Of a DNA stretch of 64,000 bases, positions 1 through 9,295 are shown in pieces (the first letter of the stretch is position 1; every line of letters starts with the position of its first letter). The stretch is taken from positions 1,984,001 to 2,048,000 of the forward strand of contig NZ_LT629700.1 of assembly GCF_900103625.1 (NCBI RefSeq), read 5' to 3'. The notes beneath the pieces are model-generated. The model saw only the letters and a list, made by a program, of their open reading frames with translations, was not told the origin of the DNA and did no database searches. Source of the DNA: Corynebacterium mycetoides (GTDB taxonomy: Bacteria; Actinomycetota; Actinomycetes; Mycobacteriales; Mycobacteriaceae). The translations under genes and the position numbers were made by a program.

Positions 1-1073
1 CGCGGGGCCGCCGAGGCGGGCTGCTGGACAGGCTCGATCACGAGCGGGGACGCCGGCTCGCGCACCTCCGGGGCGAGCTGACTGGCCACGTCGACAGGAT
101 CGATCGCCCCGCCGTTGGGCTCCGCCGCGGCCGCGACAATCTCGCGCACCTGGGCGGGGGTCAGCTCGGGGCGGCGCTGCTTGAGCAGGGCGACGGAACC
201 GGTGATGACGGGCGCGGCGAAGCTCGTGCCCTCGAAAGGAATAACCTCGCCCTGCTGGTCGTAGGTGCCCTCCGCCCACCCGTTTCCGTCCGGCGACGGC
301 GCGACCGGCGCGTGCCCGCGCGCGGACAGGGCGACCGCGCCGTCGGGGATCGCGACAGAATAGTCGGCCAGCGAATAGTCATCCGAGCGCGAGCCCACCG
401 TCAGCACGGTGGGGGAATGCGCAGGGAAGACGCGGGAGCCCTGCCGGCACTCGCCGGTGAGGTTTCCCGCCGCCGCGACAACGACGGCCCCCTGCTCCTC
501 CGCGCGGTTGAGCGCCACGTCCAGCCCGGAGGTGTCCACCCTGGGGGCGACGCGCGGGTCGACGCACGAGACGACGGACATGTTGATCACGTGGGCGCCG
601 AGGTCGAGGGCGTTGTGGATGGCGTCGGCAAGCGTGCGCAGGTTGCCCGAGCTCGGCTCGTCGCCCGCGGGGTTGTCCGCTTCCCGGCTGCGGTAGTGCG
701 CGGACGTCTGCCGGATCGAGATGACCTCCGCCTTCGGCGCGATCCCCACCGTGTTGGCGGCGATGATGCCGGCTACGACGGTGCCGTGGGCGTCGCAATC
801 CCGGAGCGGTTGGGGCGCCTCCGGGACGACGAAGTCCGCGCCGGGCACGAGCTGGTCCAGCTCGGGCGAGGGGGTGACTCCGGTGTCGATGACGGCGACG
901 CGCACGCCGGCTCCCGTGGCCAGCCCGCGCAGCTCACCCGCCCAGCCCGGTGGGGGCGGCGACCCGACCGGGGCGGGAACCGCGCAGGCGGTGTCCTGCG
1001 CCGTCGCGGGCGCGGCTGCCTGTGCGAGGACGCACGCGGCGGCCGCGGAGGCGAGAAGGAAACGGCGGGGCAC
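1..1073 (-). CDS. mycP: Mycosin, subtilisin-like serine protease of ESX-4 (C-terminus beyond window)
   Basis: This is the membrane-anchored S8 protease of a type VII secretion system, which acts on the outer face of the membrane and stabilises the secretion complex. The reading frame runs off the left edge, so the C-terminal membrane anchor is not seen. From the GTG start there is a signal peptide with an Ala-rich core (about residues 5-25). The catalytic triad is visible: Asp63 in VAVIDTGV, His96 in DAHGTVVAG and Ser284 in GTSFAAP, with the oxyanion Asn in AAAGN. The GTG at 1071-1073 lies 3 nt after the eccD stop, so the two are co-transcribed. The eccD-mycP order, divergent from eccC, matches ESX-4 (mycP4, Rv3449) as I recall it. 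Substrates are not known from the sequence. Confidence 0.93.
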   Translation of the reverse strand, partial: MPRRFLLASAAAACVLAQAAAPATAQDTACAVPAPVGSPPPPGWAGELRGLATGAGVRVAVIDTGVTPSPELDQLVPGADFVVPEAPQPLRDCDAHGTVVAGIIAANTVGIAPKAEVISIRQTSAHYRSREADNPAGDEPSSGNLRTLADAIHNALDLGAHVINMSVVSCVDPRVAPRVDTSGLDVALNRAEEQGAVVVAAAGNLTGECRQGSRVFPAHSPTVLTVGSRSDDYSLADYSVAIPDGAVALSARGHAPVAPSPDGNGWAEGTYDQQGEVIPFEGTSFAAPVITGSVALLKQRRPELTPAQVREIVAAAAEPNGGAIDPVDVASQLAPEVREPASPLVIEPVQQPASAAP

Positions 1074-1076
1074 GGG

Positions 1077-2405
1077 CTAGAGCCCCCGGATCATGTCGAA
1101 CACTCCCAGAAGGTGGATGCCGAGTGGGAACACCGCGATGATCGCGGCCATCTCCGCGCGCTCCAGCCACACGAGGGTGGTGGGCTCTAAGTCGGGGACC
1201 CGGAAGGCCCACAACGGCGCCGACAGGGTCGCCATGGCGAGAAAGAACGCGGCACCCACCCACACCGGATGCGGATCTTCACTGAGCGCCACCGCAACGC
1301 AGGATGCGGCAACCGCGCCGAACGCGCATAGCGCCAACGCCACGCGCGGGCCCGCCCCGTGATGCCGGAAGGCGTGCAGCACCAGGGCCCCGGCGACGCA
1401 CAGGGTGAAGGCGTACACCCACCCGCCGCCGAGGAACCCCAGCCATACCAGAGCGGGGAGGCAGCACAGGCACACCGCGGCCGAGATTCCGGACGCGACG
1501 GTGCGGGCCACGCGCGCCCTGTCGTCAACGTCGGCCTGGTACTCATCCGCCACGGCGAAACTCTCCCCGGCGGTGGGCACGCGCGGGATGGCGATGCCGG
1601 ACGCCCTGGTGGCGATCCCGGGGGTGAGCATGACGGCCACGATCCCCGCCAGGACGACGGCCGCGGACGCAGCCGTGGGGGCGGGCAGGAACGCCGCCGC
1701 GCTTCCCGCCGCGGCGAGGGCGGCTACGGTGCCCAGGAAGGCGGCCACGCGGGCGTCGGCAAGCGAGAGCGCTAACCCGGCGACGGCGGCGGTGACCAGC
1801 GCGGCGGACGCGGCGGCGGCTCCCCAGGCGGGATCCGCCGCGCCGGCCCACGCGTCGCGCGGACCTGCGACCCATATCCCGGCGGCGACAGCGGCGGCGC
1901 CGGAGCCGAGGGCGTAGAGAGCCCGTGAGATCTGTGAGCGCGCCGCGGCGGCGACGACGAAAAAGGCGGCCGAGGCGCTCGCCGCGCCCGCCGCGACCCC
2001 GGCCTGGGACGCGACGAGGAGAAGCAGCATGGCTGCACCCGCGCAGGCGGCGGCGAGGTCGAGCCCGCGGGCGCGCCCACCCTCCTCGGCCGTGGCCGCG
2101 AGCGATTCGGCGGCGTCGCGCACCACCGGCGGCGGCACCGGCTCGCGGGGGCGCAGGACCACCACTTGGCCGTCACGAAGCCGCTGCTGGTAGAGCGGGC
2201 GGGCGGGATCCAGCACGGCGCCCGCGGCCGTGGTCACCTCCCACGGCCGGGACACCGGCGGCAGGTCCACCAGCCGCGCGAGCTCCGGCAAAACCTCCGC
2301 GAACGACGACGACGTGGGCAGCGTGACATCGATGTCGCGGTGAAACGATGCGACGTCGATGCGGACGGTGACACGCACGATGTGGTGCGCCGATGTGGCA
2401 ACCAT
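1077..2405 (-). CDS. eccD: Type VII secretion integral membrane protein EccD (ESX-4)
   Basis: EccD forms the polytopic membrane channel vestibule of the ESX inner-membrane complex. The 442-residue product has a cytosolic ubiquitin-like N-terminal domain (about residues 1-90, starting VRVTVRIDVASF and containing the LPELARLVDLPP segment). It is followed by a long series of hydrophobic Ala/Val/Leu-rich segments, consistent with the eleven membrane helices of the family. The ATG is preceded by a run of nine G as its ribosome-binding site. The gene is divergent from eccC and followed after 3 nt by mycP. Length and topology are normal for EccD. Family assignment is firm; the assignment to ESX-4 rests on synteny. 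Confidence 0.92.
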   Translation of the reverse strand: MVATSAHHIVRVTVRIDVASFHRDIDVTLPTSSSFAEVLPELARLVDLPPVSRPWEVTTAAGAVLDPARPLYQQRLRDGQVVVLRPREPVPPPVVRDAAESLAATAEEGGRARGLDLAAACAGAAMLLLLVASQAGVAAGAASASAAFFVVAAAARSQISRALYALGSGAAAVAAGIWVAGPRDAWAGAADPAWGAAAASAALVTAAVAGLALSLADARVAAFLGTVAALAAAGSAAAFLPAPTAASAAVVLAGIVAVMLTPGIATRASGIAIPRVPTAGESFAVADEYQADVDDRARVARTVASGISAAVCLCCLPALVWLGFLGGGWVYAFTLCVAGALVLHAFRHHGAGPRVALALCAFGAVAASCVAVALSEDPHPVWVGAAFFLAMATLSAPLWAFRVPDLEPTTLVWLERAEMAAIIAVFPLGIHLLGVFDMIRGL

Positions 2406-2420
2406 CTTTATCCCCCCCCC
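2406..2420 (-). promoter_or_regulatory. eccD ribosome-binding site made of a G9 homopolymer
   Basis: On the coding strand nine consecutive G (complement of 2412-2420) lie 6 nt before the eccD ATG, in the position of a Shine-Dalgarno sequence. Such a tract can pair with the anti-SD end of 16S rRNA in several registers and is prone to length change by slippage. Confidence 0.6.
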
Positions 2421-2478
2421 CAGATCCCCCGGACTGCGCGCGAACCCCCGTCGACGCGCATGCCCGCTAATTATTGCC

Positions 2479-2484
2479 TACAAT
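2479..2484 (+). promoter_or_regulatory. Candidate -10 element for eccC
   Basis: TACAAT lies in the 187-bp divergent eccD/eccC spacer, in an AT-richer patch of otherwise GC-rich DNA, about 109 nt before the chosen eccC start. I see no convincing -35 hexamer. The same AT-rich patch also offers weak -10-like sequences for eccD on the opposite strand. Confidence 0.4.
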
Positions 2485-2592
2485 GAGCCGCGCGTCCACA
2501 TGTCGGCCGGCCGGGCTCAAGGGGTGAGCCCGGATAGGAACGACGAGATGCGTTCGGGGAACACACGAGGGGACTTCAGGGGGAACACAGCC

Positions 2593-5500
2593 GTGCTCGG
2601 CCTAGATCACACTGCCGTTTTGGCGCCGCAACCCGCGCACGCCGCGGATCCCGCTCCGTCTCTGCCCCAGGGCCGACTCGCCGCCGAACCCGTGCCGGAG
2701 GCGCAGCGCGACCAACTCCAACCGCTGCTGAAGATCCTCATGCCTGTGGTGATGGTCGCCGCGCTGGGCGCGATGGTTGCTGTGGTCGCGCTCTCCGGCC
2801 GGGCGGTGAGCCCTGTGATGATGATCCTGCCGCTCATGATGGTGCTCAGCGCCCTCATGCTGATCAACCCGCCGGAGAAAACCGGCGACATTGATGAGAC
2901 CCGGCGCACCTACCTGCGGCACCTCGACGCGCTGGCCGCCGCCGCGCGCCGCAACGCGGAACTCCAGCGCGCCCACGCGCAGCACTTCCACCCGGATCCC
3001 GCCGCGCTGGTCCACGCCACCCCGACCTCGCGCGTCTGGGAGCGGGGGCCGGACTTCCCGCAGGCGCTGGAGGTCCGGTTGGGGGTTGGCGCGACGTCGT
3101 TGTGTACGCCTATCGACGTCGGGGACCCTGGCTCCCCGGAAGACCTCGACCCCGTGTGCGCGGTGAGCCTGCGCCGCACGGTGGCGGCGGTGCACACCGT
3201 CGCCGGCATGCCGATCGTGGTGCAGCTGGGCGCCTTCCCCGCGATCTCGCTGACGGGCCCGCGTGCCGACGAGGTGGCCCGCGCCCTCGTGTGCCAGCTC
3301 TGTTTCTTCCACGGGCCCGAGATGGTGGGTCTGGTCAACCTCCATTCGGATCCCCAGTTCGAGTGGACGAAATGGTTGCCGCACACCCGCTCGCCGGAAC
3401 GCGCGGAATTCCGCGTCGTGCTAGCAGACACCTCGCACGCGCACGCCGCGCTGCTTGATCCGGACGCCGACTGCGTGATTGTGGTCCACCCGGACGCGGG
3501 GTACGTCGCGGACGAGGAGGTCTTTCAGCTGGTGTGCGACGAGCACATCGTCGCCCGCACCCTCCAGGGCGAGGAGGTGCTGGGGACCCCGGACCGCTTC
3601 AGCGCGCGGGAGGCGGAGCTGGTTGCCCGGCAGCTAGCGTATTACCGGCGCCCGGAGAAGGCGGGCGCCGCGGGCAGCGCGGGGGAGCTGCTTCCCATGC
3701 TCGGGTTCGCCGACATCGACGACCTCAACCCGCACTCTATGTGGCGGGGTCGCGACGGCACCCGCCAGCGGTTGGTCGTCCCCTTCGGCTCGACGCCCCA
3801 GGGGGTACCCGTGCACCTCGACCTGAAAGAGTCGGCGCACGGCGGAATGGGGCCGCACGGCCTGTGCATCGGCGCCACCGGCAGCGGCAAGTCGGAGCTC
3901 CTTCGGACGCTGGTGGCGGCGCTCGCGGCTACGCATTCGCCGGAGGAGTTGAACCTCGTGCTCGTGGACTTCAAGGGGGGCGCGACGTTTCTCGGGTGCG
4001 AGGGACTGCCGCACACCTCGGCGGTGATCACGAACCTCGAAGACGAGGCGGTGCTGGTCGAGCGCATGTACGACGCCATCTCGGGTGAGCTCAACCGGCG
4101 CCAGGAGGTGCTGCGCAGCGCGGGCAATGTCGCGAACGTCACCGACTACTCCGACGCCCGGCGGACCAGGCGCCCCGAGCTCGATCCCCTGCCCTCGTTG
4201 GTGATCATCGTCGACGAGTTCTCCGAGTTGCTGGGCCAGCACCCGCACTTCGCCGACCTGTTTGTGGCCGTCGGCAGGCTGGGCCGCTCGCTGGGGGTGC
4301 ACCTGCTGCTGGCGTCGCAGCGCCTCGAGGAGGGCAGGCTGCGCGGGCTTGACTCCCACCTGTCGTACCGGATCGGCCTAAAAACGTTCTCCGCGGCGGA
4401 ATCGCGCCAGGTCCTGGGGGTGCCCGACGCCTACGAGCTGCCCGGTGAGCCGGGCAGCGGGTATCTCAAGGCAGGGTCGCCGGAGCTGACGCGGTTCCGG
4501 GCCGCCTACGTGTCGGGGCCGCTGACCAGGCGCAGTGCGGCGCCGGAACCTGGGGACGCGCCGGGCGTGGGGCTGTTCACCGGGTGGGAGCCACCGGATC
4601 CCGCGGGGAGCGCCGCGGACGGCGTGATCGTCGATGAGTCGACAACACTTCTCGACGCCGTCGTAGCCAAGGCACGCGACGTCGCCGAGGCCCGCGGGAT
4701 GAGGGCGCACACGGTGTGGCTTCCTCCGCTGCCGCAGAGAGTGGAGCTCTCGGCGGTGTGCGAGTCGCCCGGGCCGCTGAGTGTTGCCATAGGCGTCGTG
4801 GACGATCCGTACCACCAGCGTCAGGAGCACCTCGTAGTCGACCTCTCCGTCGCGGGCGGGCACCTCGCCATTGCGGGAGGGCCGCAGACGGGCAAGTCCA
4901 TGGCACTGCGCACCATCGTGTCGGCGCTGGCCGTGACTCACACCACCGACGACGTCGCGTTCTACGTCATCGACGCCGGCGCCGGCCAGTGGCAGGATGT
5001 CGAGGTGTTTCCGCATGTGGCGGGCACCGCCACCCGCTCCGAGGAGGAGAAGGTCCGCCGCATTGTCGACGCCGTGCTGGCGCACTTAGAGGAGCCCGAG
5101 CCCGCGCGTGACGACGCCCGCCGGCGCCACGTGTTCTTAGTCGTCGATGGGTGGCATGCCGTGGTGGCGAACGACTCGAAACTGGAGGACCTGCGCGACC
5201 CGCTGTCCAGAATCGCCTCGGAGGGTCCGGCGGCCGGCGTGCATTTGCTGGTGTCGACGCAGCGCTGGAGCGCCATCCGCAACAACGTCCGCGACCTCAT
5301 CGGCACGCGCCTTGAGCTGAGCATGAGCGAATCCACGGATTCACTCATTGACCGCAAAGCGCAGCAGAAGGTGCCTACTCAGCCCGGCCGTGGCCTCGCG
5401 CCGGACGGGCGCCACATGCTCGTGGCGTTCACCGCCGCGCAGGACCTCGCGCACATCGCCTCCCAGACGGCTGCGCAGGAGAGGGTGCCGCGGATCAAAA

Positions 5501-6228
5501 CCCTGCCCGCCCATGTTGCTGCGGAGCCGCTGCTGGCCGGGCCGTCGGCGCATCGGCTCCCCTTCGGCGTCGGGGGTGCGCGGCTCGACCCCGTCTTCCT
5601 CGACTCCTCCCACCTTGTGGCGGTCGGCTCCCGCGGCAGCGGCAAATCGACCTTGCTGGCCACCCTCATCGCCGGCATTTCCCAGCTGCCACGCGAAAAC
5701 GCGCGCATGGTGATCATCGACCCGCGCCGCACGCACCTGGGCGCCGGCGGCTCGGACATGGTGGCGGCCTACGGGTCCGCCGGCTCGATTGAGGAGACGG
5801 TGAAAGCGACCGTCGAGACGCTCTCTGCCCGGCTGCCCGGCCCAAACGTCACCCCGGAGCAGCTCGCGGCCCGGTCGTGGTGGGACGGGCCCGACATCTT
5901 TCTTGTCGTAGACGACCTCGACCTGGTGGGAGACGACCCGCTGCGCCCGCTCCTGCCGTTGTTCCCGCACGCGCACGACATCGGGTTGCGCATTATCGTG
6001 GCCCGGAAATTCGGCGGCACCGCGCGCGCCCTCTACAGCGGCGTGCTGGCCGCCCTCAAAGACCTCACCCCGGACGTCCTCGTGCTCGACGGCAACCGCG
6101 ACGAGGGCGCGATCTTCGGCGTCAAACCCGGGCCCCTGCCGCCCGGGCGGGCCACCCTGGTGCGCGGCGGGGAGAACGCCGGAAACATTCAGATCGCCGC
6201 CCTGCCACGCACGGAGGAGAGCTCATGA
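2593..6228 (+). CDS. eccC: Type VII secretion ATPase EccC (ESX-4), three FtsK/SpoIIIE domains
   Basis: EccC is the motor ATPase that recognises WXG100 substrates and drives ESX export at the inner membrane. The 1211-residue product has two N-terminal transmembrane helices (about residues 40-90). Three P-loop domains follow: Walker A GATGSGKS near residue 427, GGPQTGKS near 762 and GSRGSGKS near 1012. Walker B in the first domain is intact (IIVDEF). The second has VVDG where an acidic pair is expected, and the third has VVDD. I chose GTG 2593 over upstream starts because it follows GGGGGAACAC with good spacing, the same leader type as the WXG gene at 7348. The stop overlaps the next ATG (ATGA). 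This is a single-chain EccC, as in ESX-4. Confidence 0.95.
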   Translation: MLGLDHTAVLAPQPAHAADPAPSLPQGRLAAEPVPEAQRDQLQPLLKILMPVVMVAALGAMVAVVALSGRAVSPVMMILPLMMVLSALMLINPPEKTGDIDETRRTYLRHLDALAAAARRNAELQRAHAQHFHPDPAALVHATPTSRVWERGPDFPQALEVRLGVGATSLCTPIDVGDPGSPEDLDPVCAVSLRRTVAAVHTVAGMPIVVQLGAFPAISLTGPRADEVARALVCQLCFFHGPEMVGLVNLHSDPQFEWTKWLPHTRSPERAEFRVVLADTSHAHAALLDPDADCVIVVHPDAGYVADEEVFQLVCDEHIVARTLQGEEVLGTPDRFSAREAELVARQLAYYRRPEKAGAAGSAGELLPMLGFADIDDLNPHSMWRGRDGTRQRLVVPFGSTPQGVPVHLDLKESAHGGMGPHGLCIGATGSGKSELLRTLVAALAATHSPEELNLVLVDFKGGATFLGCEGLPHTSAVITNLEDEAVLVERMYDAISGELNRRQEVLRSAGNVANVTDYSDARRTRRPELDPLPSLVIIVDEFSELLGQHPHFADLFVAVGRLGRSLGVHLLLASQRLEEGRLRGLDSHLSYRIGLKTFSAAESRQVLGVPDAYELPGEPGSGYLKAGSPELTRFRAAYVSGPLTRRSAAPEPGDAPGVGLFTGWEPPDPAGSAADGVIVDESTTLLDAVVAKARDVAEARGMRAHTVWLPPLPQRVELSAVCESPGPLSVAIGVVDDPYHQRQEHLVVDLSVAGGHLAIAGGPQTGKSMALRTIVSALAVTHTTDDVAFYVIDAGAGQWQDVEVFPHVAGTATRSEEEKVRRIVDAVLAHLEEPEPARDDARRRHVFLVVDGWHAVVANDSKLEDLRDPLSRIASEGPAAGVHLLVSTQRWSAIRNNVRDLIGTRLELSMSESTDSLIDRKAQQKVPTQPGRGLAPDGRHMLVAFTAAQDLAHIASQTAAQERVPRIKTLPAHVAAEPLLAGPSAHRLPFGVGGARLDPVFLDSSHLVAVGSRGSGKSTLLATLIAGISQLPRENARMVIIDPRRTHLGAGGSDMVAAYGSAGSIEETVKATVETLSARLPGPNVTPEQLAARSWWDGPDIFLVVDDLDLVGDDPLRPLLPLFPHAHDIGLRIIVARKFGGTARALYSGVLAALKDLTPDVLVLDGNRDEGAIFGVKPGPLPPGRATLVRGGENAGNIQIAALPRTEESS

Positions 6229-7232
6229 CGACGACGCACCCAGACCTCACCGTCACCATTACCCCGGACGCCACCGTATTCGAGGGGCTGGCCAACGTCC
6301 GCCGCTACGACCATCCGAGCCCGGCGGACATCGCGGCGTACATCCGCAGCGTGATCGGGCCTTTTCCCGACGGCACCCAGGTGCACGTGGAGGCCGGAGG
6401 GGACGACTTCGCACGCGTCTCGGAGGCGCTGGCGGATTACGACATAGTTCTCACCCGCGGCCCGCGTGAGGATGGCGACGGCCCCTCCGGCGAGGGGAGG
6501 CACGCGCTCAAGGAGCCCGCCGAGCCTGCCGAGGCGGCTGAGCCCGCTGAGCCCGCTGAACCCGCTGACTGGTGGGACGACGAACCGATCCAGGTGGAGC
6601 GGCCCAGCGCCGATGGCGCCGCCCGCTTGCACCGGGCGTGGATTGTCGGGGCGTGTGTGGTCGCCGTCGCACTCGCGATCGCCGCGGCGATCTGGGCGAC
6701 GATGGCGGCGCTTGGCGACGGGGCGGGAGAGGCGTTGCCGGAGGCGCCGACAAGCGCGGCGTCGCCAAGCGAGGCGGTGACAAGCGCGCCGACAAGCGCG
6801 CCGGCGGAGCCGGAGAGTGCCCCGGCGGGCGTCGTCATCGTACGGGAGGGGCTCATGGTGCGCGTGCCCGCCGGGTTCGAGGTCGAACCGGACGGCGACA
6901 TGTGGAGGGCGACGGGCGACGACCCCGACTTCCGGCTGCAGCTCGCCGTCGATCCTCTCTACCGGTTGCCGCCGGAGGAGCTCACCGCCCAGCTGCTGCG
7001 CGACATGGATGGCGACCCACAGGTGGAGCTTGTGCACAACGACGGCCGCGCGCTGACGTACAAGGAAACCGGTGCCGATGGCTCCGAGGCACTGTGGCGC
7101 ACGTGGGCGGAGGGTGGACACCACATTTCCGTCGGCTGCCACACCCGGACGGCGCCCAACCAGGTGCAGTCCGCGACCTGCCGGATGGCGATGGATTCCG
7201 CCGCCTTCGACGCCGATCACGCGGACGGGTAA
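6225..7232 (+). CDS. Type VII secretion-associated membrane protein (Rv3446c-like)
   Basis: This is a single-pass membrane protein encoded between eccC and the WXG100 genes, the position of Rv3446c in ESX-4. It has 335 residues. The cytosolic N-terminal part (1-90) shows a small alpha/beta pattern, then comes an acidic EPA-repeat linker (residues 97-114) ending in a Trp pair. One hydrophobic helix spans about 138-163, and an extracytoplasmic C-terminal domain (about 205-330) contains a repeated Cys pair near the end (VGCHTRT and ATCRMAM). The C-terminal domain resembles the family annotated as type VII secretion-associated protein. Translation is coupled to eccC through an ATGA overlap. Its role in the secretion complex has not, to my knowledge, been defined. 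Confidence 0.78.
   Translation: MTTTHPDLTVTITPDATVFEGLANVRRYDHPSPADIAAYIRSVIGPFPDGTQVHVEAGGDDFARVSEALADYDIVLTRGPREDGDGPSGEGRHALKEPAEPAEAAEPAEPAEPADWWDDEPIQVERPSADGAARLHRAWIVGACVVAVALAIAAAIWATMAALGDGAGEALPEAPTSAASPSEAVTSAPTSAPAEPESAPAGVVIVREGLMVRVPAGFEVEPDGDMWRATGDDPDFRLQLAVDPLYRLPPEELTAQLLRDMDGDPQVELVHNDGRALTYKETGADGSEALWRTWAEGGHHISVGCHTRTAPNQVQSATCRMAMDSAAFDADHADG
6513..6566 (+). repeat. In-frame 9-bp tandem repeat encoding E-P-A units
   Basis: Six consecutive 9-bp units encode EPA EPA EAA EPA EPA EPA in the linker just before the membrane helix of the type VII-associated protein. The unit length is a multiple of three, so copy-number change would lengthen or shorten the linker without breaking the frame. 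Confidence 0.8.
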
Positions 7233-7347
7233 AAAAATTCCCGACTGAAGGGAACCGAAGGGGCGCCGCGGGAGTCGAATAGAAGTAAGGCCACAACCGG
7301 CCTTGCCGGCAACCACACACCACTGACACCTATAGGGGGGAACACCT

Positions 7348-7665
7348 ATGACTCAGCTGACTACTGAAGCCGATGTCATGCGCACCGCAGCCACCAACGT
7401 CGACGACACCAACGACGCAGTGAACAGGGAGATCGAACGCATCCAGGGCGTCGTCGAGGGCACCCGCGCCTTTTGGGCTGGTGAAGCCCAGACCAGCTTC
7501 GACGGGGTCATGCGCAACTACGACGACGCCCAGCGCCGTCTTGTCGAAGCGCTGCGCGCCATCGCTGACAACCTGCGCGAGAACGCGAAGAACTACGAGC
7601 ACATCGAAGCGTCCAACATGGACGACCTGCAGAAGATCAGCGCCAGCGCGGGCCTGGCGCTCTAA
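7348..7665 (+). CDS. esxU: WXG100 protein, EsxU-like (ESX-4 substrate)
   Basis: This small helical-hairpin protein is exported by ESX as a heterodimer with its partner. The 105 residues show the WXG motif at W43-A-G45 between two predicted amphipathic helices. After the second helix there is a YxxxE secretion signal at Y83-E87 (YEHIE), the feature EccC recognises in one member of each pair. The start ATG follows a strong GGGGGGAACAC leader. The gene is 27 nt upstream of the second WXG gene and 115 nt after the Rv3446c-like gene. The symbol follows the ESX-4 position (esxU then esxT) and is less certain than the family. Confidence 0.88.
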   Translation: MTQLTTEADVMRTAATNVDDTNDAVNREIERIQGVVEGTRAFWAGEAQTSFDGVMRNYDDAQRRLVEALRAIADNLRENAKNYEHIEASNMDDLQKISASAGLAL

Positions 7666-7692
7666 CGAGGAACTTTCAAGGAGACGATCAGC

Positions 7693-7977
7693 ATGACCAT
7701 CAAGTACGAATTCGGCCAGCTCGCTGGAGCGGCTGAGGACCTGCGCGGATCCGCCGCCCAGATCAACCGCATGCTCGACGAGCTCAAGAGCGGGCTCGCG
7801 CCGATGGTGGCGACATGGACCGGTGACGCCGCCGAGGCCTACAACGAGCACCAGCGCAAGTGGGACGCGGCGGCTGAGGACCTCAACGTGATCCTCAACA
7901 ACGTCGCCCAGGCCGTCGACGGGGGCAACGACCGCATGCGCCAAGTCAACGACGCCGCCGCCCAGAGCTGGGGCTAG
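7693..7977 (+). CDS. esxT: WXG100 protein, EsxT-like (ESX-4 substrate partner)
   Basis: This is the second member of the WXG100 pair, 94 residues, with W42-T-G44 in the turn between two helices (MVATWTGDAAEAY). Its C-terminus ends QSWG and lacks the YxxxD/E export signal present in the partner, which is the usual division of labour in a heterodimer. The ATG follows AAGGAGA with good spacing. Immediately downstream there is a 306-bp spacer and then rplM, as next to esxT in mycobacteria. Confidence 0.88.
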   Translation: MTIKYEFGQLAGAAEDLRGSAAQINRMLDELKSGLAPMVATWTGDAAEAYNEHQRKWDAAAEDLNVILNNVAQAVDGGNDRMRQVNDAAAQSWG

Positions 7978-8283
7978 ACCAATCGGCGGCGGGTAAGCTC
8001 GCCGCGCCATACCTATCGGGACATATCGGGGAAATCGGGGAACTCTCGGGGGCTCATCGCGCCCTCACGGCACGCCGGCCACGCGCCTTGGCCAGACCGT
8101 GGGGGCGCGTTGCCGCGTTTTGGTGTTCCGCGCGTCGTGCCGTAGGCTAATCCACCTGTGTGTTCACGCGCCGCGAGGCGCGCACCGCCCGTCGGGTCTC
8201 CACCGGCCGCCGTCTGGGTGTGTGAGGGCGCACTGACAATTTTCTGGCCGGCAGCCATCTAGACAGACTTTAAGGAGTCATGC
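7978..8283 (+). other. 306-bp non-coding spacer upstream of rplM
   Basis: No coding frame is supportable here. The left part contains a GC-rich imperfect hairpin near 7984-8007 without a T-run, then irregular direct repeats of ATCGGGG (about 8015-8050). The right part carries the rplM promoter and an untranslated leader of roughly 128 nt, longer than needed for a ribosome-binding site. I cannot name a regulatory element in it. Confidence 0.6.
8120..8148 (+). promoter_or_regulatory. rplM-rpsI promoter
   Basis: TTGGTG (8120-8125) and TAGGCT (8143-8148) are spaced by 17 bp, a good fit to the actinobacterial housekeeping sigma consensus. Transcription would begin near 8155. Confidence 0.65.
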
Positions 8284-8727
8284 ATGTCTACTTACCACCC
8301 GAAGAGCGGTGACATTACCCGCAAGTGGTACGTCATCGACGCAACCGACGTGGTGCTGGGCAAGCTCGCTTCCACCGCAGCAGATATCCTGCGCGGCAAG
8401 CACAAGCCCCAGTTCGCGCCGAACGTTGACACCGGTGACCACGTTATCGTGATCAACGCCGACAAGATCCACATCTCCTCCAACAAGCGCGAGCGCGAAA
8501 TGCGCTACCGCCACTCCGGTTACCCGGGTGGTCTGAAGTCCATGACCCTGGGTCGCGCTCTGGATGAGCGCCCGGATCGCGTTATCGAAGAGGCGATCCG
8601 CGGCATGATGCCGCATAACCGCCTCTCCCGCCAGTCCATCAAGAAGCTTCACGTCTTCGTCGGCTCCGAGCACCCCTACGCAGCTCAGAAGCCGGAAACC
8701 TTCGAGTTTAAGCAGGTGGCACAGTAA
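8284..8727 (+). CDS. rplM: 50S ribosomal protein L13
   Basis: L13 is an early-assembly protein of the large ribosomal subunit. The 147 residues are full length. Recognisable family segments are [16 protein letters not shown] near the N-terminus, the central [11 protein letters not shown], and [11 protein letters not shown] towards the end. The ATG follows AAGGAG with ideal spacing. The TAA stop overlaps the ATG of rpsI (TAATG), so the two ribosomal proteins are translationally coupled, the standard arrangement. Confidence 0.98.
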   Translation: MSTYHPKSGDITRKWYVIDATDVVLGKLASTAADILRGKHKPQFAPNVDTGDHVIVINADKIHISSNKREREMRYRHSGYPGGLKSMTLGRALDERPDRVIEEAIRGMMPHNRLSRQSIKKLHVFVGSEHPYAAQKPETFEFKQVAQ

Positions 8728-9275
8728 TGACCGAGCCGAACAACTACACCGAAGAGACCTTCGACGCAGAGGTCGACGTCGACCTCGCCGCCGCAGCGAC
8801 CGAAGGATTCAACTACACCATCGGCGACGCCATCGCCCCCGAGGTCGAAACCGATGCTGAGGAGACGGCAGCTCCGGTCTCCCTGCACGAGGGCCCGATC
8901 CAGACCGTCGGCCGCCGCAAGCGCGCCATCGCCCGCGTCACCGTGACCGAGGGTGACGGCACCATCACCGTCAACGGCCGCGAGTTCGAGAACTACTTCC
9001 CGAACAAGCTGCACCAGCAGGACATCCTGCAGCCGCTGACCCTGCTTGAGCGCGAAGGCCAGTTCAACATCAAGGCCACCATCACCGGTGGCGGCCCGAC
9101 CGGCCAGTCCGGCGCACTGCGCCTGGCTATCGCCCGCGCACTCAACGTGTACAACCCGGCTGAGCGCCCGACCCTGAAGAAGGCCGGCCTGCTCACCCGC
9201 GACGCCCGCGCCGTCGAGCGCAAGAAGGCCGGCCTGCACAAGGCCCGCCGCGCGCCGCAGTACTCCAAGCGTTAA
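8727..9275 (+). CDS. rpsI: 30S ribosomal protein S9
   Basis: S9 contacts the P-site tRNA with its C-terminal tail in the small subunit. The product has 182 residues, about 50 more than the E. coli protein. The extra part is an acidic N-terminal extension (1-52) common in Actinobacteria. The conserved core begins at [13 protein letters not shown] and ends in the basic tail RRAPQYSKR, whose final Lys-Arg contacts tRNA. It is coupled to rplM by a 1-bp overlap and followed by a hairpin terminator. Confidence 0.98.
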   Translation: MTEPNNYTEETFDAEVDVDLAAAATEGFNYTIGDAIAPEVETDAEETAAPVSLHEGPIQTVGRRKRAIARVTVTEGDGTITVNGREFENYFPNKLHQQDILQPLTLLEREGQFNIKATITGGGPTGQSGALRLAIARALNVYNPAERPTLKKAGLLTRDARAVERKKAGLHKARRAPQYSKR

Positions 9276-9295
9276 TCACGCCGCGACAGGCACAC

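Noticed and set aside
312..1190. Long plus-strand frame opposite mycP
   Set aside because: It is antisense to a gene with a complete protease triad, and its Arg/Gly-rich translation is typical of a GC-rich shadow frame.
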